From Sacculina carcini (Eukaryota; Arthropoda; Thecostraca; Sacculinidae), in the NCBI GenBank assembly GCA_916048095.2, contig OU696570.1:5137518-5201517 (forward strand): a stretch of 64,000 nt of DNA, written 5' to 3'. Shown here piece by piece: positions 1-12,442 of the stretch (the stretch's first letter is position 1; each line of letters starts with the position of its first letter). Both the position numbers and the translations under genes were made by a program. Under the pieces are notes generated by a model. It did not search any database. It was not told the DNA's origin and was given only the letters and a program-made list of their open reading frames with translations.

Positions 1-268
1 TGATGTACTGAGATTTCTAGGGTGACCAGATGGTGATTTGAAATTACGGCCACACACTTACCGTATGACCGTGTATTTATTCGGTGGTGTATTGAGTCCC
101 AGCTGCGCCTGCTTTGCCCTGAGACGAACCGCGGATGATCATCGAGATGAATTCGACTCAGAAACAATTGATGTAACTCAAAATCAAGTCAAGTGTAACT
201 TCTATGTGGATGGTTGTCTGAAATCGGTTCCTTCAGTTGACGTTACAGGGACACTTTAGACATACACT
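1..268. other. Left edge, no gene assigned
   Basis: I see no recognisable coding sequence here. A 73-codon plus-strand frame has no family features. The stretch lies just beyond the integrase end of the neighbouring gypsy fossil, so it may be that element's 3' region or the DNA it inserted into. Confidence 0.3.
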
Positions 269-2990
269 TTAGACAAACTTTGTCGGGACACAGGGAGTAA
301 ACTCGCGTAGTTGTCGACCGTATATGATTTGTGCCGGCGACAAATGAGTGTCTTTGTCCGGAGTGTTTTTGTACACCAACATAGCTCGGCGAAAAGCGTC
401 GGTATTGAGTTGACCATCAGCGCCAGTATTGCCGGTAGTCAGTCGCTTTATGGTTTTGACACCAAACTCAGCGCGAGTATTGCTGTGTGGATAGGCTGTC
501 GACGATGTTCGATGCCTAATTCCCCAGTTTTTGAAGAAAGTTTGAGTGTCACTGGCCATATATTGAGATCCCCTATCTGTGGCATTTCCTCTGGAATACC
601 AAACGTTTCTGCATATGTTTTAATGGCATCGATGAACTCTTTGGACCCATCACCATGCCCGACTTTGACCACTACAGGCCATTTAGAGTATCTGTCCACA
701 ATCGCTAAGTAGTTTGCACCACAGTGTTGAAAGTAGTCCGAATAGACAAGCTGAAACGGGTAGACAGGATGAACGGGCTCTGTTGGAGGTAAATTTGGTT
801 GCGAAGGAGCCATAACATTGCATGCTGAGCAAGCAGCTCTTGTGTTGTGGATATCCACGGTTAGACCAGGCCAGAATACTGACTCTTGCGCTCGTGCAGT
901 CATGGAGGTGACTCCTTGATGGGCACCATGAAGGTGATCAAGTATGATCGATCGACATATCTTCGGGATAACAATCCTGTCTTTACATAGGACGACAGAT
1001 TCCATTTCGCTGAGACAATCTCGATATCGGTGATATTCTTATATTGATTGAGGGACTTTGGCTGAATCATCTGGAAACCCTTCGCGCACCGTGTGAAGGA
1101 GCACACGCATTTCTGGGTCTCGGACCGTTTCTGCCTGTAATTCGTTCCACGTGACTGATTTCAGAGGAAACACACTTGCCAAATGACCAATTATTTCTTG
1201 ATTGACATTCTCGCTAATATGATTATTAGTCGAGGGTTCATCACTGATGACTGAGATCCCACAAAGATGAAGAATGCCACCCGCTGAAGAAGCGTTAGCA
1301 GTGTATCGAGATGCGGTGTCAGCTATAGCGTTCAGTTTTCCCGGTACATATAATATAAGAAATGAATAGCGTAAATTTTTCTCCTTTAGACGCAAGAGCC
1401 TTGGATTGTCAATGTCTTCTAACTTGCGATCACCGAGAATTTTAAGAAGAAGATTGTGATCGGTGGCGATTAGTAAGTCTCTGCAACCTAAAACAAAGTA
1501 TTTTGCTTTGTGAAGCGCCTTAACTACCGCTAGACATTCTCTCTCAACCGGAGCGTAATTTGCTTCCGCTGCGTTATTAAATTGACCACCGATGAAAACA
1601 GTCTTCCACCCAAAATCGCAACATGCAGGTGAGACTGTGCTACAATGGCAATATTTTTGACGCAAAATGAAGCCAGTACCATTCCGTGACCAGTCAGTGG
1701 TGTAGCAAGTTTTTCGTTCGGGATAAAACATTTTAACACATTGCTTAATCGATGTTATAATATCGGCTTTTGTACGTTCGAACAGATCTTGTAAAGTGTC
1801 ATCCCAATAAAATGTATGTTTAGGTTTTAGCAAGTCACGAAATGGCTGCAATACGTCCAGTTTCGGCAGTGCATATGCAGCTTGATTAACCAGCCCGTAC
1901 CATGACCGCACATCCGTGATACATTTAGGAGTGAGGAAAGACGCAATTGCCCTGAGGTAAGCATCAGTTGGACGAACAGAATCTTTGGTGATCAGAAAGC
2001 CAGCAAATTCAACATCGTCACAGGCAAAATGAATTTTTTTGGGTTCAATATTATCCCATTTTGACCACATATAGAGAGAAACTCACATACCTGAGATAAT
2101 GCAGCTTTTGTGTCTGAAGCCCACAATAGAGTATCGTCAATACATTTCGTATGATTGGACACTCCTGAAATGAGCTCGTCAAACCGATGTGTGTAGGCGT
2201 CACCGGTCGCCAGGTAGCCTTGAGGGGCCGTGCAGTCACGATACCTCCCCCAGGGTGTTATGAACGTTGTCAAATGTCGATCTGCCGGCTGAATCGGGGC
2301 ACTGTGATACCCGTTCCATGCGTCCAGGACTGTCTTTACGGTGTTGCTGGGAATGGATACCACCTGTCGAAAAGGAGGGATGGTGTGGTGGGTCTGACGC
2401 ACTGAATCCTTGTTAAGCGCTTGCAGATCAACTGTGCGTCGTGGGGATCCGTCTTCCTTAGCCACCGTGACAATCCTGGAGCACCATGTAACCGGCACAC
2501 CAATCGGCACGCGCTCAATCACTCCAAGGCGTCCGTCACGATCAAGTGACGCCTTTACCTCGTCACGCCAGTGCACCGGGATAGGTATGGGAATATGAAC
2601 CGCGGTTGGCGTAGCAGCAGGGTCAACATATAGACGCAGAGGTGGACCAGTCATATGTGGCAGTTTCTGGTGCTCGCATATGTTGAATGTGCTGCTACCG
2701 TAATTCTCAAGGAGCCATGCCTCAAGCAGCCTACGATTTTCGGGCTCTCCTTGAAACGGCATCCTGGTCGGTGGATCCACATTTTCGCTTGATACAGCCA
2801 CAGCTGGCTCGCTCTGGATCAGCGATAGTAGCGGTTGTAGTAGAGAAAGCAAGGTTTCTTTGATCGTGCGTATCTTTAGACGCAGATGTGGAAGATCCCA
2901 CTCGTGGAAACTCGTCGTGTGTGGTGGCGACGCACGATGTTGTCTAGGAGGCTGACTTGAAGATAGTTTTCTCTTGAAGAGGGCGCTGCT
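269..2990 (-). mobile_element. Ty3/gypsy pol fossil (RT-RNase H-integrase)
   Basis: Minus-strand pol of a Ty3/gypsy (Metaviridae-type) retrotransposon in the usual order. Reverse transcriptase occupies about 1992-2900, with an IDD active-site box in the context CIDDTLLWA and a downstream FAGFLIT motif. RNase H lies at about 1250-1900, with TTDWS and ATDHN-type motifs. The integrase zinc-binding HHCC part and core lie at about 448-1005, and its end at 269-559. The sequence resembles the broad K02A2.6-like group often annotated in invertebrates. Gag and LTRs are not seen. It is broken, with several breaks, and is an old copy. It meets the oppositely oriented element to its right at about 2990-3009. 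Confidence 0.85.
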
Positions 2991-3008
2991 TTCGCGGTCT
3001 ACGCTGAA

Positions 3009-6000
3009 ATGAGTGATGAGGATAAACAGGATTCTGATAATATTGAACGGACTCTTATCGCGGCTTTTGCCACTAATGCATTTCAAGCGTACGAACAGTT
3101 TTTTCTGCGAATATGGGGAGACGAGCCGGTGGATGTCTTCATAACCAACTTGAGAAAGTTGGAGCGACTTGCTGGTTTTCACTCAGACATGCTGCTGCTG
3201 AAGGCCTTTGTGCTCTTTGTGGCCTTTGTGGTCTACATTCAGTCGTGTTGCGTGAACTTGGAGCTGTGACGCAGATCGACAAATTACCACTGAACAACAT
3301 CGTGGAGCGAGCACGGTGCCTGATAGCAGAGCTCGTGGAGAGCCCGGTGGCGGCTGCAGCTGCTACGCCTAGCTCAAGCCCTCGTAACGACTCAAAGGTA
3401 TACCAGCTACATCCTAGACGTTGGTACAGGCGTGGTGGATCACACTCTGCTACAGGTGCTGCTACGGCTGCTACAGGTGGGTCACACTCTTTCAGATTCT
3501 GAAATTTTGTCGTTCCTTCGAAAATAATATGCTGGCGGTGTGGTATGGAGGGCCACATTTCTAGAAACTTTAGAAATTGGGAAAACGACGGCGGGAGAGT
3601 TTCTGCGCCGGAAGCTCTCCAGAAAGCGGAATGAAGGCGCTGCCGTTTATCGACGCTGTCCTGAATGGTCATCCTGTTCGAGCTCTGATATATTCCGGCT
3701 ATTCCTTGACAGTCGTAGCTTCCTGGATTTGCAAGGCTATAAGTGGAAATAGAGAGCTGATGTCATCCTATGGTGACAGGGTAGAGAACAGAGGACCGAT
3801 GGAGGTGGCAGTGGATTTAGCGGGAAGATGCGTGCATGTACCTGTTGTTGTAGGTCCAAGAATGGTTGGAGGCGTGGATGCCGTATTGGGAATGGATGTG
3901 ATAAGTGAAATGGGAGGAGTTTGGATTGACGGCGGATAAGCCAAGTTTAGTGGGTGTCAAGGGATGTGTTGACTTCAACCGGTTAGCGTGATGGTTATGA
4001 TGCAGTGTTAGAGATTGAGTAGGAAGATTTCATCGCTTGGTTTGATGGTTCAAAAAGTGGACTGCCCAATGGAAATAACATGACCAACCGCCTGTATTGA
4101 CAAACATAGTAAAAGTATACGACAGTACCTTGACTGATGACGTGGATGATAAGTTTGATGCAGAAATTCGGAGATGGATAGATGAAGGTATTCTCGAAGA
4201 AAATGAGTGTAAAGCGTCTGTTGGTTTGATACCGTTAATGGCCGTTATTCAGCGCAACAAGGGAAAAGTCGGGACAGTTCTAGATTATCGAGAGCTCAAC
4301 CAGTTTGTTGAGTGCAGGGAAGGAATGAACATGGTATCGTGCAATGAATCCTTATGTGAATGGAGGAGGCTCAATGAGCCATTGAAAGTGGTCAACCTAC
4401 GGACTGCGTACTTGCAGGTGCATATTGACAAGAAGTTTCGACGGAATCAGCGTGTGTGTTGAAAATATAAATACTTCCATCTCAATCGGTTGGGATTCGG
4501 ATTCAACTGTGCTGCTCGGATCATGAGCCGGATAATCCCGAAAGTTCTTGAACAAGACCTTGATGTTAGGAAAGGCACGGTAGCTTATATGGAGGACATT
4601 ATTGTTGAAAAGAATGTTGTGTCCGCTGATAAAGTGGCAGCACTTTTATCGAACCTTGGGCTTGAGACAAAATCACCAGAATTATTGGATAATAACAAAG
4701 TACTTGGTCTGCAGCTGGGAAGAGGGTCTGACGGAGATTTGCGCTTCAAAAGAGGGAACCGAATTCCAAAGATTGAGGGTAATGTTTTGAGCCGCAAGAC
4801 ATTGTTTTCCATCTGTGGCGCGCTTATTAGACACTATCCATTATGCGGTTGGCTCCGAGTGACCTGTAGTTACGTGAGTCGACTGAGTGAAAAGAGGGCG
4901 TGGGATGACCCTGTTGGCGAGGACACCCACGAAAAGCTCATCGATATTTAGAAAAAAGTGGAGTTATGTGATCCGGTCACAGGGTCGTGGACAGTGGCAC
5001 CAGGACTCACCAGGGGAGAGTTTGGCGTGATGCCAGAAGCATAGCGATCGGAGTGGTGCTGGAGATTGATGGCAGGGTTTTTAGAAGATGCATCATGAAT
5101 GCGGAAACCCACATATGCTGGGCACATACACTTGGCATAACTTGATGCGGCATTAAGAAGCGTCAACTTGGCCCTGAAGTGGGAATTGAAGTGATCACTG
5201 ACTCAACCACAGTGTGCAGCTGGATGAAATCATCGCTTAGGGGAGACCGTAGAGTGAAAGTTTCAGGCTTATCGTAAATGCTGATCCGGCGTCGCCTGTG
5301 AATGCTTAGGGAACTTGTTGAGCAGTGTAGTTTGGACATCCATGTGAGTCTAGGCGTATCGCAAAAGAGCGTAACAGACCCGTTGACGAGAGTTGAAAAG
5401 AGATGGCTGAAAAATCAAAGTAGAGATATTGATCCCGTACATTGTCGTAATATGACGATGAATGAGTTGCACAATGACTATCAATTCGGTGAAGAACGGT
5501 CACTCCAACTGTCCAGACTTATGAAACCTGACATCCGGAGAAAGGAAGTGGAAGATTGTGTGAGAAAATGTGCTCAGTGTCGCTCAATTGATCCTGCAAC
5601 GGTACAACATGAAACCGGTGAGTTGACTGTGAACAAAAACTGGACACAATTAGCTGTGGACAAAACACACTATAACAATGAACGTTATTTGACAATCGTC
5701 GATTCTGGGCCCAATCGTTTTGCCATATGGAGGCAGGTGACGTCTGAGAATGTCAATGAAGTCTCGAGGGCACTGGAGGAATTGTTTCGTGAGAGAAGAC
5801 CACCATCAGAGTCTTGTGCGATTACAGCACAACGTTTCATTCCTACTGTATCGCCGAATTGTGCTCCGAGTGGAAGGTTAATCGTATATTTTGTGCTGCT
5901 TATCGAGCGTCCGGCGATGAAATTGTCGTAAGCAACCACCGTACCATCAAACACATGGCAGCGCGTACGGAAAATTCACCGCTGAATGCTGTTTTCAATT

Positions 6001-6477
6001 ATAATTTGTCGTCGAATGCAAGATCAGCGGTCTCAACGAGCAGTTCGTTGTTCACTTACGGCTGGCGGCACCCCTGTGTTGATCCTGATACCGTTGAGAG
6101 CCCGAGCTCTCCGAAATTGCGACTTAATGAACGTGATCTAGTGAAGCCGCCTAATTGCCGATGTACGTCACGCTGGTTACCGGTTCGGCTGACAAGCATC
6201 ACGGCTCGCAACAATGTCGAGATCGACGGAGTGCATCGTCATATTCTCGACATTAGTCGTATCGATAGTGAGGATGAAGATGAGAGCCTGAATGACAGCA
6301 ACAGTCGACGCGCCTCTTGCGAGCCACAGGACCGGCGAGATATGGAGAATTGCAGCGACGATGACCAAGATGCTGATGTCATCGATTCAGGTCCGAGGAG
6401 GTCAGGCCGTGTACGGCGACCACCGGTGTGGTTGGAAGACTATATTAAATGATAGTGATGTGTACATCAGGAGGGCG
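3009..6477 (+). mobile_element. Decayed LTR retroelement, plus strand
   Basis: Remnants of gag (3009-3500), aspartic protease (about 3577-3939), reverse transcriptase (about 4097-4951), RNase H (about 4960-5300) and integrase with C-terminal tail (about 5302-6452) follow one another in one direction. The gag, protease and RT pieces align by eye with the elements at 23.3-24.6 kb and 27.8-34.6 kb (shared context around LGMDVIS, LGFG and VLGLQL), so the three copies are one superfamily, Ty3/gypsy-like by domain order. A GC-rich purine tract directly precedes the LTR at 6478. The copy is incomplete and heavily broken (many breaks), clearly the oldest of the three. Confidence 0.75.
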
Positions 6478-6840
6478 TGTGGTGTATTGGTGTTTGGTTA
6501 TCGTAGTTGATATTTTCTGCGTGTATATGTTGGTGTATCAGTGTGAGTGTACAAATATGCAGAGGTGTGAGCGTTGAGCCAAGTGGTTCACAGGAGAGAG
6601 AGGAGTGCGCTAAACAGTCCACAATACGTGTTGGAGAGAACGTGCGTGTGTGTAACGTTTCGGCTGTGTTGGCGGATTGGCGGAAGTGTGGTTTGTGTGT
6701 CTGGTGGAATTGTGTGGTCCTGTACGTTAAAGTGTGATTCGGTCCATTGTAGTTGCGAGAGTGTTGTATGTTGAAGTGTTCGGCGTGTGTGAGCTGCGTG
6801 TATTGTTTTCTTGTTTTTTGTGTTTATAAATACATCTACA
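6478..6840 (+). repeat. Probable 3' LTR of the 3.0-6.5 kb element
   Basis: It starts TGTGGTG immediately after the purine-rich stretch AGGAGGGCG and plausibly ends at ATCTACA, giving TGT...ACA ends like those of the better preserved relative at 27.8-34.6 kb. A TTTATAAATA motif lies near the right end. The matching 5' LTR is not present, so the right boundary is approximate. Confidence 0.5.
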
Positions 6841-6963
6841 GTAGTGTAAATTGAGATAATTTACCAAACCAAATCCTGGCATACGGGGTCCAACCATTGC
6901 GGAATGACCAGTGAGAGAGAACCAGCCGGAAAACTGAATATTTCTTCTCCAGGTTTACACATA

Positions 6964-6986
6964 AGCATTACACACACAAACCCACA

Positions 6987-7029
<43 letters not shown>

Positions 7030-7031
7030 AA
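6964..7031. repeat. (CA)n microsatellite
   Basis: Almost uninterrupted CA dinucleotides with a few interruptions, lying just before a LINE fragment. Confidence 0.9.
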
Positions 7032-7035
7032 TACG

Positions 7036-7475
7036 ATTGCACCGTATGATTTCTACGAACACTTAAAAAACTTGCTCTCGTGCCATATTACACGATTGGA
7101 TACCAATGATATTTGTCCTAAAGAAGCAGATGATAGCTCGGATACTTTGTTGAATGGGAGCATAACAGCTGAAGTTGTGGCCTGCATTAATAAGCTGAAG
7201 AGCAATAAGGCAGCAGGCATTGATGATGTGCTCAATGATTTCATAAAAAGTACACTGGATACTTTCTGTCTAACGTATGCGGGATTGTTCAACAGGACTA
7301 TAAATGAAAGAATGTTTCCATAACATTGGGCAACCAGGTCATATTGGGCCACTGAATTTCTATAAAAACCAGGGAAATATAAATGAAAAGAGTAATTGTC
7401 GTTGTATAACCCTACTCAGTTGTCTGGGAAAACATTTAATTCCGTTTCTGGGAAAGCGTTTTAAGTCAAATTAGA
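7036..7475 (+). pseudogene. LINE reverse transcriptase fragment
   Basis: The frame ending at 7323 reads into the start of a non-LTR reverse transcriptase: an INKLKSNKAAGIDDV stretch followed by an FNRTINERMFP-type motif. After a stop at 7321-7323 and a frame change, 7330-7475 still encodes GN.NEKSN and LLSCLGK-like residues, the next RT block. This is typical of CR1/L2/Jockey-type LINEs. It is a short internal scrap without endonuclease, palm motifs or tail. It could derive from the same family as the LINE at 26-36 kb, but the two pieces do not overlap enough to compare. Confidence 0.65.
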
Positions 7476-7804
7476 AGTTGTTGTAATAATTTACCTCTAG
7501 TTATACCAGGTTGTAGACTGTGTGATCGAATACTGTGTGATCGAGTAGACTTTGTGATCGATTTGAGTGAGTGTGTCTCTTACTGTCAAATCTTATTCTC
7601 TACCCTTGATCAAATTATACACCTTATATTTAAAATATTTCGTCACATTATGAAATGGTAAACAAATGCACCTCCGAAAACATCATTTCATCTCGCACTA
7701 TCTCAATCTAGTGCTATATCACGCTTCAAACGTCTTACGACAAATTCTGATTCGCTGGTTACACTGATTCTGATTGGACAATATTTCCTCAGTTATATGT
7801 AGAT
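7476..7804. other. No gene; short TGTGATCGA repeats
   Basis: I see no coding sequence. Around 7515-7565 the 9-mer TGTGATCGA occurs three times at roughly 20-bp spacing. The remainder is AT-rich unassigned DNA. Confidence 0.4.
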
Positions 7805-8220
7805 CAGTGGTTTTCAAACTTTCGAACGCTAAAACATTTCGTGTATCGCAACAAGCGCGCCCACCCCGCACGCCTATTCTTAGTCAGCATGTAATATCAG
7901 CGCGTGGCGGACGGCCACGTGCTACTGCAAGCAGCTAGCGCGCGTGAAGTAATGCAGGGCCCATAAATCCATCTCGTATAAATGTGTCAACCCCGGACTT
8001 GTCTGCCGCTCAACACGTGTTGACCAGAGCGTCCAGATGAATGACGCCATTTCATGATATTTTTATTTCCCGCTAGATGAGTAGTTCAACCGCCAAAAAC
8101 CATAACAGGTAATCAAAATTAGTCCAGCCGGGAAATACTAGTGACGAATTCATGAGAAAACTAAGAACAACCAGACGGTGCTAAGCTTAGTTACGCTCTT
8201 GGATTAGCTCCGCCTCAGTC
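7805..8220 (+). mobile_element. hAT-like transposon end (tentative)
   Basis: It starts CAGTGGTTTTCAAACTTT, which matches the typical terminal repeat of animal hAT elements (CAGNGGTTCTCAAACTT). No transposase is encoded, and I could not find the opposite end or the 8-bp target duplication. It could be a non-autonomous relative of the hAT transposase fragment at 15.2-16.4 kb, or a solitary end. Confidence 0.4.
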
Positions 8221-8598
8221 GTCCGTGGCGCGTTGCATACAAGACAGGCAGGCGATTCTCGAAGTCCTTCGTCTTTTGGGCCAGGTCTTTCGGGTTTGTA
8301 GGTCTCTGTCGGGTCTTGGTCTTGTTCGGTCTTCTTTGTCGCCTTCCTGGGCTTGTTGTGTTTTGTGTGTGGGCTGTTTGGCCAATATCGTCCGTGTGTG
8401 TTATTTGATATCGTATCACATCGCTACGCTGCTGCTGTTGACAAATACACTATTTACGTTTGTCAACATGCTGGACCGGCTGATCTACGTGGAGGAGAGT
8501 TATTAACGCGAGCTATTGAAAAAAACTAGACTATCACAACATTCCGAAGAAGAAAAAGACAACAAACCAACAAAAATATACCTCTTACAATTACAATT
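8221..8598. other. Unassigned stretch
   Basis: A 93-codon open frame on the plus strand (8225-8506) resembles no family I know. It is rich in Leu, Val and Cys and the opposite strand is also open, so I do not call it a gene. Confidence 0.3.
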
Positions 8599-9384
8599 GT
8601 CGTAAAACACAGATATGTACTACTTACTATGTACTATACAATTATGTGATATGGTGCGTACTAAAATTGCAATGCAGATATGTACCGTATGTATAGCGTA
8701 TGTGTCAGCGTATAGAGCGTATATACCAGCAGCGTGTGTACTTATATTCTAGCAGCATAGCAAGATATCACAACTCAACACAATCACAACGCATTATGCC
8801 CCACTAATACACCTTCACTAACAAACACGCACGAACGTTCTGCGCAAACTGTCCTATGGCACGCACTGCCCAACCCCCTACATCCCCACACCATCAACAG
8901 TTCACTCTTTGGAAATACTGCGCTCGCTCATAGCACGTGCATACAACATAAATACGCTCACACTACCTCGCTCCCACAAATGTACACCATATACAAAAAT
9001 ATATACCGTACTATATTAAACATAGTACAGATGGCTGGCAACGACAAGCGCTATTCGCACGTGATGCCTGAACACTTGCCATAAGACGGAATGTACCGCA
9101 TCTGCAAGTGTGATGTTTCTGTAGATATGTGTGTGTTTGTGTGCGTGCGTATGCACGATATGCTTGCGAGTGCTCCCTGAGAACAGTGGCTCTTTACGCT
9201 GACATTTATATATTGTCTGATAGAGTTCGTCATAAAGTAAGTATATACGGTACATATCTGCTTTGTAATTGTAGTACATACTATACATACATACATGTAC
9301 AGTACATTCATACTACTATCACATAATTGTAGTACATAGTACATAGTAGTACATAGCAAGTAGTGCATATCTGTGTTTTACGAC
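8599..9384. repeat. Inverted-repeat element, arms about 52-67 bp
   Basis: The left arm (8599-8650, starting GTCGTAAAACACAGATATG) is repeated in reverse complement at 9318-9384 with small differences. The interior is AT-rich with scattered CA-rich stretches and no convincing gene. The form is that of a fold-back or MITE-type DNA transposon, but no target duplication was confirmed. Confidence 0.55.
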
Positions 9385-9477
9385 TAATGCTAAATTTTTC
9401 ATGTGAAATACAATAAAATGTACTGATAACAATTAAGTTTGATATTAAATGTAAAATCAATAGCATACATTGTGGCT

Positions 9478-9555
9478 CTAGCTGGGACAATTTTGATTTC
9501 AGTTGGGATAATTTTGAGTTCAGTTGGGACAATTTTGATTTCAGTTGGGACAAAT
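9478..9555. repeat. 21-bp minisatellite, about 4 copies
   Basis: The unit GTTGGGACAATTTTGATTTCA recurs four times with one or two changes per copy. Its translation gives a repetitive VGTILIS peptide, which explains the open frame across it. Confidence 0.85.
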
Positions 9556-9767
9556 GAAATTGTAAAAGGTATAGATTATCACAAGAATCGCGAGAAGAGG
9601 CACCACCGTGACCACAAACTGGTGCCATCAAAGGAAATCAAGACTACAACCAGTAAGGTGCCGTGTTCGGCGATGAACGAGCACGCGCGAAGCTATCATA
9701 TGTAATCAAACTTTGTCGTAAATGCATTTGTCTGCGTGCATGGGCAAAGTTTTCTGCTAAATTATAA

Positions 9768-10115
9768 GAGGGCATATGTCACGTGCCACGTGCCACACTG
9801 GGCATTGACATGATTCAACTTAAACTCATCCGCGGCAGGAAGGACGAGGCTACCCAACAAAAAAATGCACGTTAATCGGACTTATGGTTCCAGAGATATA
9901 AGCCTCTGAAAAACGGGTAAAAAGTGTTTTCGAAAAAATAGGAGGGCATTTGGGACGTGCCACGTACCACAGTGGGCACTGACATGATTCGGTTTGGTCT
10001 TATCCGCGGCAAGTAGGATGAGGCTACCCAACACAAAAAAATGCATGTTAATCGGACTTATGGTTCCCGAGATATATGCCTCTGAAAAGTGACCACGGCC
10101 GGCCGGCCGGCCGCT
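9768..10115. repeat. 174-bp tandem duplication
   Basis: Two diverged copies start at 9768 and 9942 with GAGGGCAT. Both contain CACGTGCCACGT-like, CATCCGCGGCA-like and GCATGTTAATCGGACTTAT-like segments. The second copy ends next to a GGCCGGCC repeat at about 10097-10112. There is no coding sequence. Confidence 0.8.
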
Positions 10116-11224
10116 CATACTCCTTTTTCTAGTAACACCAAGTATGAACTCGCTCGCTATCGCTCGCTCGTAAAAATGAAATAAAAAGTATATGAATTTA
10201 CTACAAGTTAAATTTCATTGTAAAGAGCACCTGACTATGGGCACTTGAACGCCAAATTCAATAGCAATGCGGACCGTGTGCATTGCACGTTTCAATTCAC
10301 TCAATAGACTTGGATTAACACTACTAGTAACAGACAACCGCTCATACGCAAACACATAAGTGACGTCAGTACACCAAACACCCAATCAGCGACGAGTGGG
10401 TCCAATGCGCACCGCAGCAAGCTAAAAACGATTCTGTAAGTACATGCACGGCTCACACACACACTAACACACTGGAACAAACTTAGCCTAACACAACACA
10501 CACAGACGCAGAGGCACACATACAGACTTACACCTGAACTCAAATATTCAAAACCAAGGCCAAAAGCCACAATACCTGACTATATCAAAGTGTTATGTAT
10601 ATATTATATTGTCTATGCCAATATTATATCAATGGGGAACTTAAGTACATATTGCACATATTAAATGATATAAGTACAAATGGCACGGTGAAATGCCACT
10701 GGTAAAACTATAAATATCCAGCCTAACCAGACTGTAGGTTTTGCTCCGACTCCACCATGGGAAAGAATCACAGGCGATTGATGAATGAGGTATTTAATGG
10801 CGATGAGTAACTCAAGTGTAGTAATATGAAGCAATGCCGCAGTACAAAAACAATTTACACACGGAATACCCGACCGCACCTTTCACACAACGCACAATCA
10901 ACACAACCAACACAATAACATCACTTCTTCCCACTGCTAACCGCTGACACACACTGCCTATTGTTCTCAGTGCTAGTTACATACACGCGTTTTCACACTT
11001 CAACGACACAGGCGCAATCACACATAACATTACAATTTGGAAACATTTGTATAGCGCTCTACACCTAGAAGGTCTCTAAGCCGCTGCACATACATACTCA
11101 CACACACACATACACACACAAACGCATACATTCACAAGGTAAAAGATGGAGAGAGAGGGAAAGTCTCTGTTCACAGAGAGAAAATCACACCTTATATCCA
11201 TCGCTAGTGTACACAATGTTATTT
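10116..11224. other. Unassigned, CA-rich stretch
   Basis: No supported gene. It contains CA-rich tracts (10450-10540, 11095-11130) and TCGCTCG repeats near 10150. Minus-strand open frames at 10301-10570 and 10661-10879 are low-complexity and have no family signature. Parts look like LTR or UTR DNA of elements transcribed on the minus strand, without enough evidence to bound one. Confidence 0.3.
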
Positions 11225-11465
11225 AAGATATTATAGGACTTCCACAGAAATATTTTCTTAGTGTTTTTTTTTTAAAGAGGGATAGAAGTGATAGAACGCA
11301 GTGTTGAGAAGAGCTTATTGTAAAGACGGGGTCCTAAGATAGATTGACAGAGATTATAGTGAGAATGCCTAGAAGGAAAATCAGGTTCCAATAAGAGACG
11401 AGAATCATCAGATGATCTAAGTGAACGAGTAGATTCTTTAAAAGACAAAAGTTCAAATAAATACG
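11225..11465 (-). pseudogene. LINE ORF2 C-terminal fragment
   Basis: Read on the minus strand, a frame near 11340-11440 gives a SDDSRLLLEPDF-like motif followed by HYNLCQSILGPRLYNKLL-like residues. This is the conserved tail of CR1/L2-type LINE ORF2, where a DDSRLL block precedes an LWN-LP motif. The start of the CsRn1-like element at 11478 cuts it off. It may be the far end of the LINE whose endonuclease is at 25.0-25.9 kb on the same strand, separated by later insertions. Confidence 0.45.
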
Positions 11466-11477
11466 AGTGCTTACGAA

Positions 11478-11635
11478 TGTGGCCACACGTGCGAGTGACG
11501 CCTTGGTGGTGTGATCGTAGGCTCCGCCCACCACTAACGCCTCTGAGTATGCGTGTGTGTGGGTTTTGCGTGTGTGTGTGTGTGACAATGCATCAGTCTC
11601 TTGTTTCGTTTTGTGTAGTGAGCAGCGCTTCTACA
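11478..11635 (+). repeat. 5' LTR of the CsRn1-like element
   Basis: The 158-bp segment begins TGTGGCCACACGTG and ends CTTCTACA, immediately before the primer-binding site. A TG-rich tract lies inside. The short length is unusual for the clade. The boundary rests on TGT...ACA ends and the primer site, because no second LTR is available for comparison. Confidence 0.6.
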
Positions 11636-11664
11636 GTGGTGACCCCGTTTGTTTGCGTTCCTGA

Positions 11665-12442
11665 AATGGAAGGCACGCCAATGCAGTGTTCGTTCGGTAC
11701 TCGGGTTGAATTACCTAACTTCGATCCCATCGATGTGGATACATGGCTTGCCATGTGTGTCAATTCGATAGCAGATGAAGGTATCACAGTGCAGAGCACC
11801 ATGCTGAGGAAAGTATTAGCCAAACTGCCAGCATCACACTTTCGCCTGGTTAAGGGTTTGGCTACAGCAAGTCCTCTACCTGCCGACTGCTACTCACAGC
11901 TACGTGCACGACTGACGCAGCGTCTCCATCTCACCCCCGCAGAGCGGCTAAGACGACTCAACAGTCTACCAGCTAAATTGGGCTCACGTAGAACCTCAGA
12001 TCTTTATAGCGAGATAGAAGTTATGTATCCAAACGACACAGGACACGAAATAATCATCGAGACCTTTCTGTCGTGTCTGCCATCGCCCTTGCAATGGCTG
12101 TGCCGCAATTGGCTTCAAAAGATGACTCTCCTGGAAGTAGCCGTCAAAGCAGAGGCCTATCATCGGCCATTGCACTCCGTCGCGACAGTTCGCCACGAAT
12201 CGGAGTGCGAAGAGGATGGCGCACACATGTATTATCCACACCACTTGCTCCAGGTCGTCCCGTGGTTGTCTCATCTTGGTCGGCGACAAGCAGCGTCTGA
12301 TCGTGCCTCACAACACATGTCAACGAGCGATTATGTCAATCACTGGTGCAAGTACCACCGGCAGTGGGGATCAACCGCCCGCAGATGCACAGCCCCTTGC
12401 ACATTCAAATCAGACTTCCAGGGAAACGCATCCCGCAGTTGA
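11665..12442 (+). CDS. gag: gag of the CsRn1-like element
   Basis: This is the structural protein of the element and would form virus-like particles in the cytoplasm. The likely start is the Met of MEGTPMQCSF at 11665, a little downstream of the primer site. The capsid-like region is followed near the C-terminus by the CHCC box that replaces a zinc knuckle in this clade. The protein ends just before the protease frame. It is part of a fossil element. Confidence 0.7.

Noticed and set aside
3139-3672. 177-aa minus-strand frame
   Set aside because: It is antisense to the gag remnant of the plus-strand LTR element.
6507-6774. Short plus-strand frames after the 3.0-6.5 kb element
   Set aside because: They lie in the LTR and are GT-rich, without any domain.
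8225-8506. 93-aa plus-strand frame
   Set aside because: Opposite strand equally open, no domain, and the surrounding sequence looks like repeat DNA.
10301-10570. 89-aa Cys/Val-rich minus-strand frame
   Set aside because: It is the translation of CA-rich DNA, not a gene.
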